A stretch of DNA of 64,000 nt from Pseudomonadota bacterium (lineage in GTDB: Bacteria > Pseudomonadota > Gammaproteobacteria > Burkholderiales > Burkholderiaceae_C), in the NCBI GenBank assembly GCA_023442945.1, contig JAEZWW010000089.1, positions 1-64,000 on the forward strand, written 5' to 3'. This document shows positions 16,585 through 25,661 of the stretch, in pieces (the stretch's first letter is position 1; each line of letters starts with the position of its first letter). A model generated the notes under the pieces. The model saw only the letters and a program-made list of their open reading frames with translations, was not told the origin of the DNA and did no database searches. A program made the translations under genes and the position numbers.

Positions 16585-17834
16585 GCCGCCGCTCCGTCGG
16601 CCTCGCCGGCGGTCAAATCGGCCAGCACCTGGCGGTAGCGCGTGTCCAGCGCGCTGTGCAACTCGGGCGTCAGCGTCTCCTGCGCCAGCCGACGGGCGAA
16701 GACCTCGTGCGGGCTGAGCTCGTGCAGCGCTTCGCCTGCGTCACCGGCCAGTTGCGGCGCGGCCGTACCGCGCTGGCGGCGCACGCGCAGCACCTGCACC
16801 GGCAGCGCGGTGGTGAGCGCGTCGACGCGCGCGGCCAGATCGGGCAGGTAGTCGTCTTCTTGCACCGTGACTTCCAGCCACACCGGACATTCGGCGGTGC
16901 CGGGCGCGGCGGCGGCCTGCAGCGCGGCGGGCAGGGTCGCGAGCGACCCACTGACGGCGGCCAGCGGCTGGAACGCGGGCACGGGCACCGCCTCGATGCG
17001 CTGCACCCCGTCCGCATCCAGCTCGACCAGCAGCACCTGCTTGGCTTGCCGCGCTTCGTCAAAGCTCAGCGCGATGGGCGATCCGCTGTAGCGCACGTGG
17101 TCCAGCCCGCCGACTTTCTGCGGCTGGTGGATGTGCCCGAGCGCGATGTAGTCGGCCGGCGGGAAGGCGCTGGTGGGGAAGGCTTCGAGCGCGCCGACGT
17201 AGATCTCGCGCACCGATTCGCTGCGGCTGGCGCCCACCGTGGTCAGGTGCCCCGTGGCGACGATGGGCAGGCGTTGCCCGGTCTGGGCCAGGTGCTCGGC
17301 TTGCAGTGCCTGCGCCGCGGCGTAGACGCGCGCGTAGGTGCCCTGGATGGCGTTTTGCAGCGCCAGTTGCTTGTCGGCGGCCGACTGGCCGGCGTCGCTT
17401 TGCACCACGTCGCGGGCGCGGATGAAGGGCAGGGCGCAGACGATGCAGCCGGGCACCGCCGCGTCGCCGCGCATGGGCAAGGTCAGCACGTGCCGCGCCG
17501 CGTCGGCATCAACCGCGGCGACGACGTGCGCGTTCAGCTGGGCCAGCAGCGGTTGGTGTTCGCCCAGCACGCTGACCGAATCGTGGTTGCCGCCCAGCAC
17601 CAGCAGCGCCACGCTGGCGCGGCACAGGCGGCCGATCAGCTGGTTGTACAGCTCGCGCGCGTAGCTGGGCGGCGCGCCGGTGTCGAAGACGTCGCCGGCG
17701 ATCAGCACGGCGTCGACCGCGTGGGCGTCGACCTGCGCCAGCAGCCAATCGATCAGCGCCGCGTGTTCGGCCTGGCGCGTCTGGCCCATGAAGTGCTGGC
17801 CCAAATGCCAGTCTGAAGTGTGAAGAAGGCGCAT
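16581..17834 (-). CDS. sbcD: Exonuclease SbcD, nuclease subunit
   Basis: 417 aa calcineurin-like metallophosphoesterase. Metal ligands are visible in TSDWHLGQHF (Asp8, His10), LIAGDVFDTG (Asp48), GGNHDS, and the late ATGHLTTVG and ALGHIHQPQ. A C-terminal domain follows that docks on SbcC. It is the upstream gene of the sbcDC pair; 247 bp separate it from the divergent VOC gene. No LexA box is seen in front of it. Confidence 0.96.
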   Translation of the reverse strand: MRLLHTSDWHLGQHFMGQTRQAEHAALIDWLLAQVDAHAVDAVLIAGDVFDTGAPPSYARELYNQLIGRLCRASVALLVLGGNHDSVSVLGEHQPLLAQLNAHVVAAVDADAARHVLTLPMRGDAAVPGCIVCALPFIRARDVVQSDAGQSAADKQLALQNAIQGTYARVYAAAQALQAEHLAQTGQRLPIVATGHLTTVGASRSESVREIYVGALEAFPTSAFPPADYIALGHIHQPQKVGGLDHVRYSGSPIALSFDEARQAKQVLLVELDADGVQRIEAVPVPAFQPLAAVSGSLATLPAALQAAAAPGTAECPVWLEVTVQEDDYLPDLAARVDALTTALPVQVLRVRRQRGTAAPQLAGDAGEALHELSPHEVFARRLAQETLTPELHSALDTRYRQVLADLTAGEADGAAA

Positions 17835-18081
17835 GAAAAAAGCGGGGGCGCGGGACAGGGCAACAAAGCGAAGCAGGCATTAGAGCATCGCCCTGCGACG
17901 GCGAAGGGGCACGGACGCGAGCCGAAAAAGAGCGCACGCCCCCACGCCGACCTGTCGCCCGCGTGGCAGCCGTGCCCGGTCGACTGCACCGCACAAAGGT
18001 ACGATGGTCAAACCACTGCCCAGGGCGCTGCCAGCGTGCTGGCTGTGGTCAAAAACCCCCTATTTTGAGGAGACATTCCCT

Positions 18082-18468
18082 GTGTTCAGCCACGTCATGA
18101 TCGGCGCCGCCGACTTGGAGCAATCCCGCCAGTTTTACGACGCCGTGCTCGGCACCCTGGGCATCGCGCCCGGCGCGGCCAACAAGCACCGCTATTTCTA
18201 CCGCGGTGGCGGTGGCACGTTCTCGATCAGCACGCCGATCAATGGCAAAGCCGCCACGCACGCCAACGGCGGCACCATCGGTTTTGTCGCCAACTCGCCC
18301 GAACAGGCCGACGCCTTCCACGCGGCCGGCCTGGCGCACGGCGGCGTGACCTGCGAAGACCCGCCCGGCTGGCGCGGCGAAAAGCCGGGCCGCATGTACA
18401 TCGCCTACCTGCGCGACCCGGCCGGCAACAAGATCTGCGCGCTGCACCGCGAACCCAAGGACGCTTGA
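18082..18468 (+). CDS. VOC (glyoxalase/bleomycin resistance) family protein
   Basis: 128 aa single-domain vicinal oxygen chelate protein. Family features are FSHVMIGAADLEQSRQFYDAVL at the start and the closing YLRDPAGNKICALHRE. The GTG start at 18082 is preferred over an upstream ATG because TGAGGAG lies 10 nt before it and the domain begins exactly there. Substrate unknown; many such proteins are lactoylglutathione lyase-like or bind metals without known reaction. Confidence 0.85.
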   Translation: MFSHVMIGAADLEQSRQFYDAVLGTLGIAPGAANKHRYFYRGGGGTFSISTPINGKAATHANGGTIGFVANSPEQADAFHAAGLAHGGVTCEDPPGWRGEKPGRMYIAYLRDPAGNKICALHREPKDA

Positions 18469-18502
18469 GGAGGTCCGCGGCGGTCGGCGGTGAATCACCG
18501 AT

Positions 18503-18569
18503 TGCTATGCAAAGAGAAGCTGGCCGCGCAGGTGGTTGTAGGGCCGACGCCTGATTTGGCTTGAAATGC
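18503..18569 (+). repeat. Dispersed repeat family A, copy 5
   Basis: GAGAAGCTGGCCGCGCAGGT, GGTTGTAGGGCCGACGCC and GATTTGGCTTGAAAT, just downstream of the VOC gene. Confidence 0.75.
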
Positions 18570-18610
18570 GTTAGCGGGGCTGCCCTGGCGCAGCGGCGTG
18601 TGCCCAAAAA

Positions 18611-18641
18611 AAAAGCCGACGGCGTGCTGCCGTCGGCTTTT
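18611..18641. terminator. Bidirectional intrinsic terminator
   Basis: A 13-bp stem AAAAGCCGACGGC / GCCGTCGGCTTTT with a 5-nt loop, with A and T runs on both sides. It lies between the convergent VOC and PadR genes and can serve both. Confidence 0.92.
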
Positions 18642-18691
18642 CTATTTGGCGAACGCACCAGCGCGCTGGCGGCGCCCGGCGGTGTGGCCGC

Positions 18692-19318
18692 TCAGGCCGC
18701 TTCGACCTGCAGCGCCGCCTGGTCCAGCACGGCGGCGATGGCCTTGACCTGCGCGTCGGTCAGTGGCTCGGCCGGCGCGCCGGGGCGGCCGTCGAGCTTC
18801 AGGCGCAGCGCGGTCTTGAAGTTCTCCAGCGCGCGCACCAGTGCAGCAGGGCGCTGGTGGCGCTCGTGCCGGCGGCCTTCGGACAGGCGCCCCAGCAGTT
18901 GCTGCAGCGCGTCGTCCTGCTCGGCCAGCGCGGCCTGGCCTTCGGGTGTGATGGCGTACTGCTTGCGACCGCCCGCCGCTTCGGTCGCGGTGACATGGCC
19001 CATGTCGACCAGCACGCTCAGCGTCGGGTACATGGTGCCCGGGCTGGGCTGGTAGTCGCCGCCGACCAGCTCGCCCACGGCGCGGATCAGGTCGTACCCG
19101 TGGCTAGGTTGCTGGGCGATCAGGTGCAGCGCCAACAGGCGCAGGCCACCGGCTTCAAACATGCGTTCGCGCCGGCGCGCCTGGTGGTGCTCGCCATGGT
19201 GCGGGCCGTGGCGCGGCCCATGGTGGGGACCCGGACCGCCGCCGAAGTCGTCGCCGTGCGCGTGGCGCGGGGCGTGCGGGTGATGGTGGTGCGGATGGTG
19301 GTTGTGATGAGGAGGCAT
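18692..19318 (-). CDS. PadR family regulator with His-rich N-terminus (YqjI-like)
   Basis: 208 aa. The first 45 residues are extremely rich in His, Pro and Gly (PPHHNHHPHHHHPHAPRHAH), a likely metal-binding tail. The PadR winged helix follows: LRLLALHLIAQQPSHGYDLIRAV...YQPSPGTMYPTLSVLVDMGHV. This architecture matches E. coli YqjI, a nickel-responsive repressor of a ferric reductase gene. No reductase gene is adjacent. The ATG at 19318 is preceded by GAGG-type sequence on the minus strand; the open frame upstream lacks conserved features. Confidence 0.85.
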   Translation of the reverse strand: MPPHHNHHPHHHHPHAPRHAHGDDFGGGPGPHHGPRHGPHHGEHHQARRRERMFEAGGLRLLALHLIAQQPSHGYDLIRAVGELVGGDYQPSPGTMYPTLSVLVDMGHVTATEAAGGRKQYAITPEGQAALAEQDDALQQLLGRLSEGRRHERHQRPAALVRALENFKTALRLKLDGRPGAPAEPLTDAQVKAIAAVLDQAALQVEAA

Positions 19319-19349
19319 CGGTTGCTGTCTCAGGTGGTTGAAGATGTAG

Positions 19350-19374
19350 CTACGATATATCATAATACGACGTC
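19350..19374. promoter_or_regulatory. Candidate PadR operator/promoter
   Basis: An AT-rich island in GC-rich surroundings contains the 8-bp palindrome GATATATC, flanked by two TACGA direct repeats (TACGATATATCATAATACGA). It lies about 35-55 bp upstream of the PadR gene. Autoregulation is inferred from the position and from PadR preference for AT-rich palindromes. Confidence 0.45.
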
Positions 19375-19690
19375 GAGCAAGATGGTACGACGGCGCTTTA
19401 CACAACTTTGCGGGGGACGCCGGCGCATGTTTCCGTTGCTTACGGAGCAGCGCGCAGAGGTACGGCATGGGGCGCCGCTTGGACACCCCATGCTGAGCAG
19501 GCGCGCCGTGGCTGGAGGGCGCGGCGCACACCGGGGCGGTCAAGCGCGCGCGGAAACCATCACGCGACGGCCGCGACGCACCAACACGCGGTGACGGACG
19601 CCGAGAACGCCTGCGTGGGGGCGGGCGCGCGCGGCGCGGAAGGCGCCGGTCGTGCTGAAAAGCGCCTGGGATTGTGCCGTGCGAATTGAG

Positions 19691-19748
19691 GGCAAATCGG
19701 CCACTGGCCCTACAACCGTCTGCGCTAGCAGCTACTAAATCAATAGTG
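19691..19748 (-). repeat. Dispersed repeat family A, copy 6
   Basis: GGCAAATCGGCCACTGGCCC, TACAACCGTCTGCGCTAGCA and GCTACTAAATCAATAG. Confidence 0.75.
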
Positions 19749-19985
19749 ATCAAAGTCGGGCGGCGTTCACGCCCGAGCGGTCACTCCGCCTGGGTTTGGG
19801 CATGGGCTCTGGCGCGGATCAGGGCGTGCCGCAGTGCGGGTGGCCGATGGGGTGGTCGGCCGCGGCGACCACCTGCTCGACGGGGCCAACAGACCGGCGC
19901 CGGCATCCAGGCCGCAAGTCCTGAGGGGCGGGCCGCCCTGGCGCCCGCCTCCGTCCGCGCCGGCGCTTGGTGGGTAGGCAGTTGG

Positions 19986-21245
19986 TCAGCGGCGCGCCTT
20001 GGCTGGCCTTGGCCCGTAGCGCAGCGTCAGCAGGCTGCCCAGCGCCAGCGCGACCAGCGCAAAGCCGGGCGCGCCCAGGGCGCCGACGCGGTCGACCAGC
20101 AGCCCACCCGCCAGGGCGCCGCTGGCGATGGCGATCTGAAAGGCCGCCACCAGCAGGCCGCCAGCGCCTTCGGCCTGGTCGGGCGCGGCGCGCACGATCC
20201 AGGTCTGGAAGCCGACCGGAAAGGCGGCAAAGGCGAAACCCCACAGCACCACCGCCACCGCGGTGACGGCAGGCGAGCGGCCGGCCAGCAGCAGGCTGGC
20301 TGCCATCACCACGATCACGCTGCCGCCAGCGACGATGGCGCGGCGTTCGCTGCGCTCCGCCAGCCCGCCGCCCACCAGATTGCCAAAAAAGCCGCCGATG
20401 CCGTAGCCCAACAAGACGGCCGAGACCGCGCCCACCGACAGGTGCGCAACGTCTTCCATCAAAGGCCGCAGGTAGGTAAAGCCGGCGAAATGGCCCGAGA
20501 TCACCAGCAGCACCGCCAGCAAGGCCACCCGCACGCCGGGGCGGCGCAGCAGTGCGCCCAGCACGCGCAGGTCGGTGTGGTCGCGCGGGGGGAGGGCCGG
20601 CAGGCTGATCACCTGGGCCGCCAGCGCCAGCAGGCCGACCGCCTCGGCCGCCACGAAGGCGCTGCGCCAACCCCAGAGCGAGCCCATCCACGCGCCCAGG
20701 GGCGCTGCGCAGACGGTGGCGACCGAAACGCCGGTGAGGATCACCGCCATCGCCCGCGCGAACAAGGGCGCCGGCACCAGCCGCATGGCCAGCGCCCCGG
20801 ACATCGCCCAAAAGCCGCCCAACGCCATGCCCAGCAGCACGCGGGATACGAGCAGGGTCGCCAAACTGTTGGCCGTGATGGCCAGCGCGTTGGAGACGAT
20901 CAGCAGCAGGGTCAGCACCAGCAGAACGCGCTTGCGGTCGTGCTGCCGGGTGACAAGGGCCAGGCCAGGCGCCGCCACCGCAGCCACCAGCGCGGTGGCG
21001 GTCACCGTTTGGCCGGCGGCGCCGGCGCTGATGTGCAGGTCGGCGGCAATGGCGGTCAGCAGGCTGACGGGCAGGAACTCGGCGGTCACCAGGCTGAAGA
21101 CGCCGAGGGTGAGGGCGAGCACCGCGGGCCATTGCGCCGTTGTGCTGCCGTCGGTCGGTGTGGGGGCGGCGGCAGCCGCTGCGGGGGTGCGGGTGCCGGC
21201 CAGTTGGCCGTCATCCACTGCGGGGCATGAGAGGCAGGAAGACAC
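19986..21245 (-). CDS. MFS transporter, DHA1 type (NepI/sugar-efflux like)
   Basis: 419 aa with about 12 hydrophobic segments after a 35-residue Ala/Thr-rich cytoplasmic leader. The first helix region LALTLGVFSLVTAEFLPVSLLTAIAADL matches drug-H+ antiporter-1 members such as NepI (purine nucleoside export) and arabinose-efflux proteins. Substrate unknown. It is divergent from an AraC regulator across 76 bp, the standard arrangement for a regulator controlling its exporter. Confidence 0.87.
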   Translation of the reverse strand: MSSCLSCPAVDDGQLAGTRTPAAAAAAPTPTDGSTTAQWPAVLALTLGVFSLVTAEFLPVSLLTAIAADLHISAGAAGQTVTATALVAAVAAPGLALVTRQHDRKRVLLVLTLLLIVSNALAITANSLATLLVSRVLLGMALGGFWAMSGALAMRLVPAPLFARAMAVILTGVSVATVCAAPLGAWMGSLWGWRSAFVAAEAVGLLALAAQVISLPALPPRDHTDLRVLGALLRRPGVRVALLAVLLVISGHFAGFTYLRPLMEDVAHLSVGAVSAVLLGYGIGGFFGNLVGGGLAERSERRAIVAGGSVIVVMAASLLLAGRSPAVTAVAVVLWGFAFAAFPVGFQTWIVRAAPDQAEGAGGLLVAAFQIAIASGALAGGLLVDRVGALGAPGFALVALALGSLLTLRYGPRPAKARR

Positions 21246-21321
21246 TTTGCTTAACCATAAGTCGTACAGGGCTGCCAGCTTAGGACTAGGATCCTGGCGT
21301 TTCCATGCCTGAAATGCCGTA

Positions 21322-22338
21322 ATGCTTGATCATTCCTCCAAGACGTCTGAGGGCCCTGCGAGCGCAACGCCCGGTGTGTCCGACACCTTGACCGAGATCC
21401 TGCTGGGCCTGCGCTTGGAAGGGGTGGAGTACGGCCGCTGTGTCGCGCAAGCGCCCTGGGCGGTGACGTTTGCGGCCCAGCCCGCGGCGCGCTTTCATTT
21501 TGTGGCGCGCGGGGACTGCTGGCTGCAAAAGCCGGGGGGCGAGTGGCTGCGCCTGCGGCCTGGCGACGCCGTGCTGCTGCCGCATGGCAGCGCCCATGCG
21601 CTGGCCAGTTCGCCCGAAGTCCCGGGCGTGGAAGCGGGCACGCTGGAACGTGTCTCGGTGGCCGACAACCTCTACCTGGTGCAGGGCTGTGGTGCCAAGG
21701 CCGATAGTGGTGGCGCACCGGCGGGCACCGACTGCACCGCGCCCAGCGTGGTGTTCAGCGGTGTCATGCGCTTCAACCTGGACCCGCTGCACCCCCTCAT
21801 CTCGATGATGCCGCCGCTGATGCTGGCGGGCGATCTGGCGCACAGCGACCCCACGGTGCCGGCGCTGTTGGAGGCCATGGAGCGCGAGGTGGCGCTGGAG
21901 CGCATCGGCGCCTGCGGAATCATGGCGCGCATGGCCGACGTGCTGGCCGCCAGCATCATCCGCGCGTGGGTGGAGTGCGGCTGCAACGCGTCCACCGGCT
22001 GGGTGGCGGCGGTGCGCTGTCCGCAAATCGGCAAGGTCGTGGCGGCCATCCACGCCGACCCGGCGCGCGCCTGGGACGTGCCGACGCTGGCGGGGCTCAT
22101 GGGCGCGTCGCGCTCCAAGTTCGCGCAGGCCTTTACCCGCCTGATGGGCGAGAGCCCGGCCAAGTACGTGACGAAGGTGAAGATGTTCCAGGCGCGCCAC
22201 TGGATCGCCCACGACGGCCTGCGCATGGCCACGGTGGCGGCGCGGCTGGGTTACGAGTCCGAGGCGTCGTTCAGCCGGGCGTTCAAGCGCATCGTGGGTG
22301 CGCCGCCCAGCACGGCGCGGCGCGCGTTGAGCGACTGA
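21322..22338 (+). CDS. AraC family transcriptional regulator, cupin N-terminus
   Basis: 338 aa. The N-terminal half has the cupin-type pattern of the AraC-binding/cupin_6 group (ARFHFVARGDCWL...LRPGDAVLLPHGSAH). The C-terminal 100 residues carry two helix-turn-helix motifs (WDVPTLAGLMGASRSKFAQAF and MATVAARLGYESEASFSRAFKR). It likely controls the divergent MFS exporter gene. The effector is unknown, but members of this cupin group often sense small metabolites or xenobiotics. Confidence 0.9.
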   Translation: MLDHSSKTSEGPASATPGVSDTLTEILLGLRLEGVEYGRCVAQAPWAVTFAAQPAARFHFVARGDCWLQKPGGEWLRLRPGDAVLLPHGSAHALASSPEVPGVEAGTLERVSVADNLYLVQGCGAKADSGGAPAGTDCTAPSVVFSGVMRFNLDPLHPLISMMPPLMLAGDLAHSDPTVPALLEAMEREVALERIGACGIMARMADVLAASIIRAWVECGCNASTGWVAAVRCPQIGKVVAAIHADPARAWDVPTLAGLMGASRSKFAQAFTRLMGESPAKYVTKVKMFQARHWIAHDGLRMATVAARLGYESEASFSRAFKRIVGAPPSTARRALSD

Positions 22339-22414
22339 GCGCCCCGCTGGTGCGTGCTGACCCGGCCCGGCAAATCGGGCCTTGTCGGCACCGCTTGCGC
22401 GCGGCGGCCGCGGC

Positions 22415-23215
22415 TCAAATGGACAGCTTGCGCGCCAGGTCGCGGTCGTCGCAGGCGCGGGCACTTTTTTCGTTCGAGCGTGCGCTCAGGTCCGGCGCCA
22501 GCGCTTCGCGGCCGTCGAAGACGAAGCAGTCGCCGTGGTAATGCGCGCCGCCGACTTCCTCAAAGTATTTGAGGATGCCGCCTTCCAGCTGCAGCACGTT
22601 GGTCAGACCCAGGTCGTGCATGTAGATGGCGGCCTTCTCGCAGCGGATGCCGCCGGTGCAAAAGCTGACCACGGTCTTGCCTTCCAGCTGCTCGCGGTGG
22701 TCGATCACCGCCTGCGGGAATTCGGTGAACTTGGTGATGCGCCAGTCGATGGCGTCATCAAAGCTGCCGTAGTCGACCTCGAAGGCGTTGCGCGTGTCCA
22801 GCATCACCACGGGCTTGCCGGCGTCGTCGTGGCCCTGGTCCAGCCAGCGCTTGAGCGTGGGCGCGTCCACCGCCGGCGCGCGGCCCGCGGCGGGACGGAT
22901 CGCCGGGTGGTTCATGCGGATGATCTCGCGCTTGAGCTTGACCAAGAGGCGCCGGAAGGGCTGGCGCGCGGACCAGCTTTCCTTGGGCGCCAGGGCGGCA
23001 AAGCGCGGGTCGGCGCGTAGATCATGGACGAAGCCGCGCACATTCTCCGGCGTGCCGGCCAGGAACATATTGATGCCTTCTTCGGCCAGCAGCACGGAGC
23101 CCATCAGCGCCCGCGCTTCGGCGGCGGCGAAAAGCTGCTCGCGCAGTGGCTCGCGGTCGGTCAAAGGCACGAACAGGTAAGCGGAGATGTTGAGGACGGG
23201 CAGATCGGGGTTCAC
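22415..23215 (-). CDS. trhO: Rhodanese-type tRNA uridine-34 hydroxylase (TrhO/YceA)
   Basis: 266 aa. An N-terminal ferredoxin-like domain (NISAYLFVPL...GSVLLAEEGINMFLAG) is followed by a rhodanese domain with the catalytic loop CTGGIRC (VVSFCTGGIRCEKA). TrhO makes 5-hydroxyuridine at the tRNA wobble position in an oxygen-dependent reaction. The GTG start at 23215 is chosen because the family begins at this point and a GGGGGG purine run precedes it. It lies 82 bp downstream of the GNAT gene on the same strand. Confidence 0.9.
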   Translation of the reverse strand: MNPDLPVLNISAYLFVPLTDREPLREQLFAAAEARALMGSVLLAEEGINMFLAGTPENVRGFVHDLRADPRFAALAPKESWSARQPFRRLLVKLKREIIRMNHPAIRPAAGRAPAVDAPTLKRWLDQGHDDAGKPVVMLDTRNAFEVDYGSFDDAIDWRITKFTEFPQAVIDHREQLEGKTVVSFCTGGIRCEKAAIYMHDLGLTNVLQLEGGILKYFEEVGGAHYHGDCFVFDGREALAPDLSARSNEKSARACDDRDLARKLSI

Positions 23216-23297
23216 CCCCCGATTGTAAAAAGTCGGCGCCGGGCTTTCTTGATGGCGCGCAAGCAGGCTCAGCTTGGTCGGGCTCAAACGAGCCGGT

Positions 23298-23777
23298 TTA
23301 AGCCGATCCGGCCAACTGCAGCAGCGCATCGCCCGTCAGGCGGTAACGCACCCATTCGCCTTGCGGCAGCGCGCCCAGGCTTTCGTAGAAGTCGATGGCG
23401 GGCTGGTTCCAGTCCAGCACGCTCCATTCGAAGCGGCCGCAGTCCTGTTCGACCGCGATGCGCGCCAGATGCTGCAGCAACGCCTTGCCCGCGCCGCTGC
23501 CGCGCGCGGCGGGGTCGACGTACAGGTCTTCCAGGTACAGGCCGTTGCGCCCCTGCCAGGTGGAATAGTTGAAGAAATACACGGCAAAACCGATGGCTGC
23601 GCTGGCGCGTTCGCAGACCAGCGCGTGGGCGCTGGCGCCGGCGTCAAACAACGTGCGCTGCAGGTGCGCGGGCGTGGCCTGGGCCTCGGCGTTCTCGTAA
23701 ATCGCCAGGTCGCGGATGAAGCGCAGCAGGGTCGGGATGTCGGCCGGCGTGGCGGGGCGGATGGTCAGGTCGGGCAT
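23298..23777 (-). CDS. GNAT family N-acetyltransferase
   Basis: 159 aa. It opens with MPDLTIRPATPADIPTLLRFI and has the acetyl-CoA binding region YLEDLYVDPAARGSGAGKALL (about residues 80-100), then a WSVLDWNQPAIDFYESLGA block. This arrangement resembles diamine/spermidine acetyltransferase-type GNATs. Substrate not determined. The ATG at 23777 is preferred because the in-frame upstream part overlaps a dispersed repeat. Confidence 0.9.
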   Translation of the reverse strand: MPDLTIRPATPADIPTLLRFIRDLAIYENAEAQATPAHLQRTLFDAGASAHALVCERASAAIGFAVYFFNYSTWQGRNGLYLEDLYVDPAARGSGAGKALLQHLARIAVEQDCGRFEWSVLDWNQPAIDFYESLGALPQGEWVRYRLTGDALLQLAGSA

Positions 23778-23868
23778 GGGCGGATTGTGGGCGAGGGCGC
23801 CTCGGGTGGGCGGCGGTACGCGCCTGCGCCAAGCGTGCGATGCCATGCGCGACAACACACTCTTTGAG

Positions 23869-23923
23869 TCAAATCGGCGGCTGGCCCTACAGCCGATTGC
23901 GCGGTCAGCTAGCAAAAGCATAG
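23869..23923 (-). repeat. Dispersed repeat family A, copy 7
   Basis: CAAATCGGCGGCTGGCCCTA, CAGCCGATTGCGCGGTCAGC and TAGCAAAAGCATAG, between gltA and the GNAT gene. Confidence 0.75.
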
Positions 23924-23947
23924 TTCCGTCCGTCCGCGCACAGGCAC

Positions 23948-23973
23948 AAAAAAACCCGCCACAGGGGCGGGTT
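23948..23973 (-). terminator. Intrinsic terminator of gltA
   Basis: On the minus strand AACCCGCC / GGCGGGTT forms an 8-bp stem with a 5-nt loop followed by a T run (A run at 23948-23954 on the plus strand). It lies 47 bp beyond the gltA stop. Confidence 0.9.
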
Positions 23974-24019
23974 GGGTATGGGCGGCGCCCTGAAATCAGA
24001 GCGCGGCCTGCGGCCCAGG

Positions 24020-25315
24020 TCAGGGCACGTCGCGGCGCGGCGAGCCGACGTACAGCTGGCGCGGGCGGCCGATCTTGTACTCGGGGTCGGCGATCATTTC
24101 GTTCAGCTGGGCGATCCAGCCGACGGTGCGGGCCAGGGCGAAGATGCCGGTGAACAGGTTGACCGGGATACCAATGGCGCGCTGCACGATGCCGGAATAG
24201 AAGTCGACGTTCGGGTACAGCTTGCGCGACACGAAGTACTCGTCTTCCAGAGCGATCGATTCGAGCTTCTTGGCCAGCGCGAACAGCGGGTCTTTTTCCA
24301 GGCCCATGGCGGCCAGCACTTCGTTGCAGGTTTCCTGCATCAGCTTGGCGCGCGGGTCGTAGTTCTTGTAGACGCGGTGGCCAAAGCCCATCAGCTTGAC
24401 GCCGCTGTTCTTGTCCTTGACCTGCTTGATGAACTCACCAATCTTCTCGACGCCACCTTGCTTCTGGATGTCGTAGAGCATGTTCAGCGCCGCCTCGTTG
24501 GCGCCGCCGTGGGCCGGGCCCCACAGGCAGGCCACGCCAGCGGCGATGGCGGCAAACGGGTTGGTGCCCGAGGAGCCGCACAGGCGCACGGTGGAGGTGG
24601 AGGCGTTCTGCTCGTGGTCGGCGTGCAGGATGAAGATGCGGTCCATCGCTTTTTCGATGACCGGGTTGACCTTGTACTCTTCGCACGGCGTGCCGAACAT
24701 CATGCGCAGGAAGTTGCCGGCGTAGCTCAGGCTGTTCTGCGGGTACATGTACGGCTCACCTTTGCCGTATTTGTAGGCCATGGCGACCAGCGTGGGCATC
24801 TTGGCGATCAGGCGGATGGCCGAGATCTCGCGGTGCTCCGGGTTGTTGATGTCGGTGCTGTCGTGGTAGAAGGCCGACAGACCGCCGACCAGGCCCGTCA
24901 GCACAGCCATCGGGTGGGCGTCACGGCGGAAGCCACGCAGGAAGAACTGCATCTGCTCGTTGACCATGGTGTGCTTGGTCACGCGGTCTTCGAAGTCGGC
25001 CTTCTGCGCGGCGTTGGGCAGCTCGCCGTTCAGCAGCAGGTAGCAGGTGTCCATGTAGTTGCACTTCTGGGCCAACTGCTCGATGGGGTAGCCGCGGTAC
25101 AGCAACTCGCCCTTGTCACCGTCGATGTAGGTGATGGCCGATTGGCACGCCGCCGTGGACATGAAGCCCGGGTCGTACGTGAACATGCCGGTCTGCGCGT
25201 ACAGCTTGCGGATGTCGATGACGTCGGGACCGATGGTGCCCTGGTACACCGGCAGTTCCACCGCGGGGCTGCCGTTGGTGAAGGACAGGGTCGATTTGTT
25301 GTCGGCAAGTTTCAT
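24020..25315 (-). CDS. gltA: Citrate synthase
   Basis: 431 aa type II (hexameric, Gram-negative) citrate synthase, condensing acetyl-CoA with oxaloacetate. Active-site regions are intact: LWGPAHGGANEAALNML (His), GFGHRVYKNYDPRA (His) and the C-terminal Asp region VDFYSGIVQRAIGIP. It is the last gene of an sdhCDAB-sdhE-gltA row on the minus strand, 39 bp behind sdhE, and has its own terminator. Confidence 0.98.
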   Translation of the reverse strand: MKLADNKSTLSFTNGSPAVELPVYQGTIGPDVIDIRKLYAQTGMFTYDPGFMSTAACQSAITYIDGDKGELLYRGYPIEQLAQKCNYMDTCYLLLNGELPNAAQKADFEDRVTKHTMVNEQMQFFLRGFRRDAHPMAVLTGLVGGLSAFYHDSTDINNPEHREISAIRLIAKMPTLVAMAYKYGKGEPYMYPQNSLSYAGNFLRMMFGTPCEEYKVNPVIEKAMDRIFILHADHEQNASTSTVRLCGSSGTNPFAAIAAGVACLWGPAHGGANEAALNMLYDIQKQGGVEKIGEFIKQVKDKNSGVKLMGFGHRVYKNYDPRAKLMQETCNEVLAAMGLEKDPLFALAKKLESIALEDEYFVSRKLYPNVDFYSGIVQRAIGIPVNLFTGIFALARTVGWIAQLNEMIADPEYKIGRPRQLYVGSPRRDVP

Positions 25316-25354
25316 GTCTTGATTCCTTACAGGTTGGCGGGCGGATGGCGCTGC

Positions 25355-25636
25355 TTACGGTGTCGTGCGAGGCCGGGCCCGCAGCATGACCAGCAGTTCG
25401 CGCACATCCGGCGTATCGAGATCGTCCGTGGGCTCAGATCGCCTCAGAAAGAGGTCAAGCAGATCGTTGTCGGACAGATCCATCAGCAGGCCCAGCGCGC
25501 TGGCGCGCGCGGGCGTGATTTCGTGTTCATGCTGCTCGAAGAAGCGTTCGATGAACAAATCGTTTTCAAGCATGCCGCGGCGGCAGCGCCAGCGCAGCTT
25601 GGCCAGGGCACGAGCGTCCAGGGCAGCGTCGGTCAT
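25355..25636 (-). CDS. sdhE: Succinate dehydrogenase assembly factor SdhE
   Basis: 93 aa. The RRGMLEND segment near residues 19-26 is the family RGxxE motif needed for attaching FAD to SdhA, and the DNDLLDLFLRR segment is the second conserved block. It lies 25 bp behind sdhB, ahead of gltA, the usual place for this gene in betaproteobacteria. Confidence 0.93.
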   Translation of the reverse strand: MTDAALDARALAKLRWRCRRGMLENDLFIERFFEQHEHEITPARASALGLLMDLSDNDLLDLFLRRSEPTDDLDTPDVRELLVMLRARPRTTP

Positions 25637-25661
25637 GCGCCGTAGGTCAGAGCAGGGCAGG

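Larger units (their letters stand above)
19319..19985. other. 667-bp intergenic region
   Basis: Between the PadR gene and the end of the MFS gene, both on the minus strand. It holds the candidate PadR operator, GC-rich sequence with no credible gene, repeat A copy 6 (19691-19748), and a GC-rich stretch (19790-19985) whose minus strand reads a short tail (VVAAADHPIGHPH...) that might be the remnant of a lost gene end. Confidence 0.5.
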
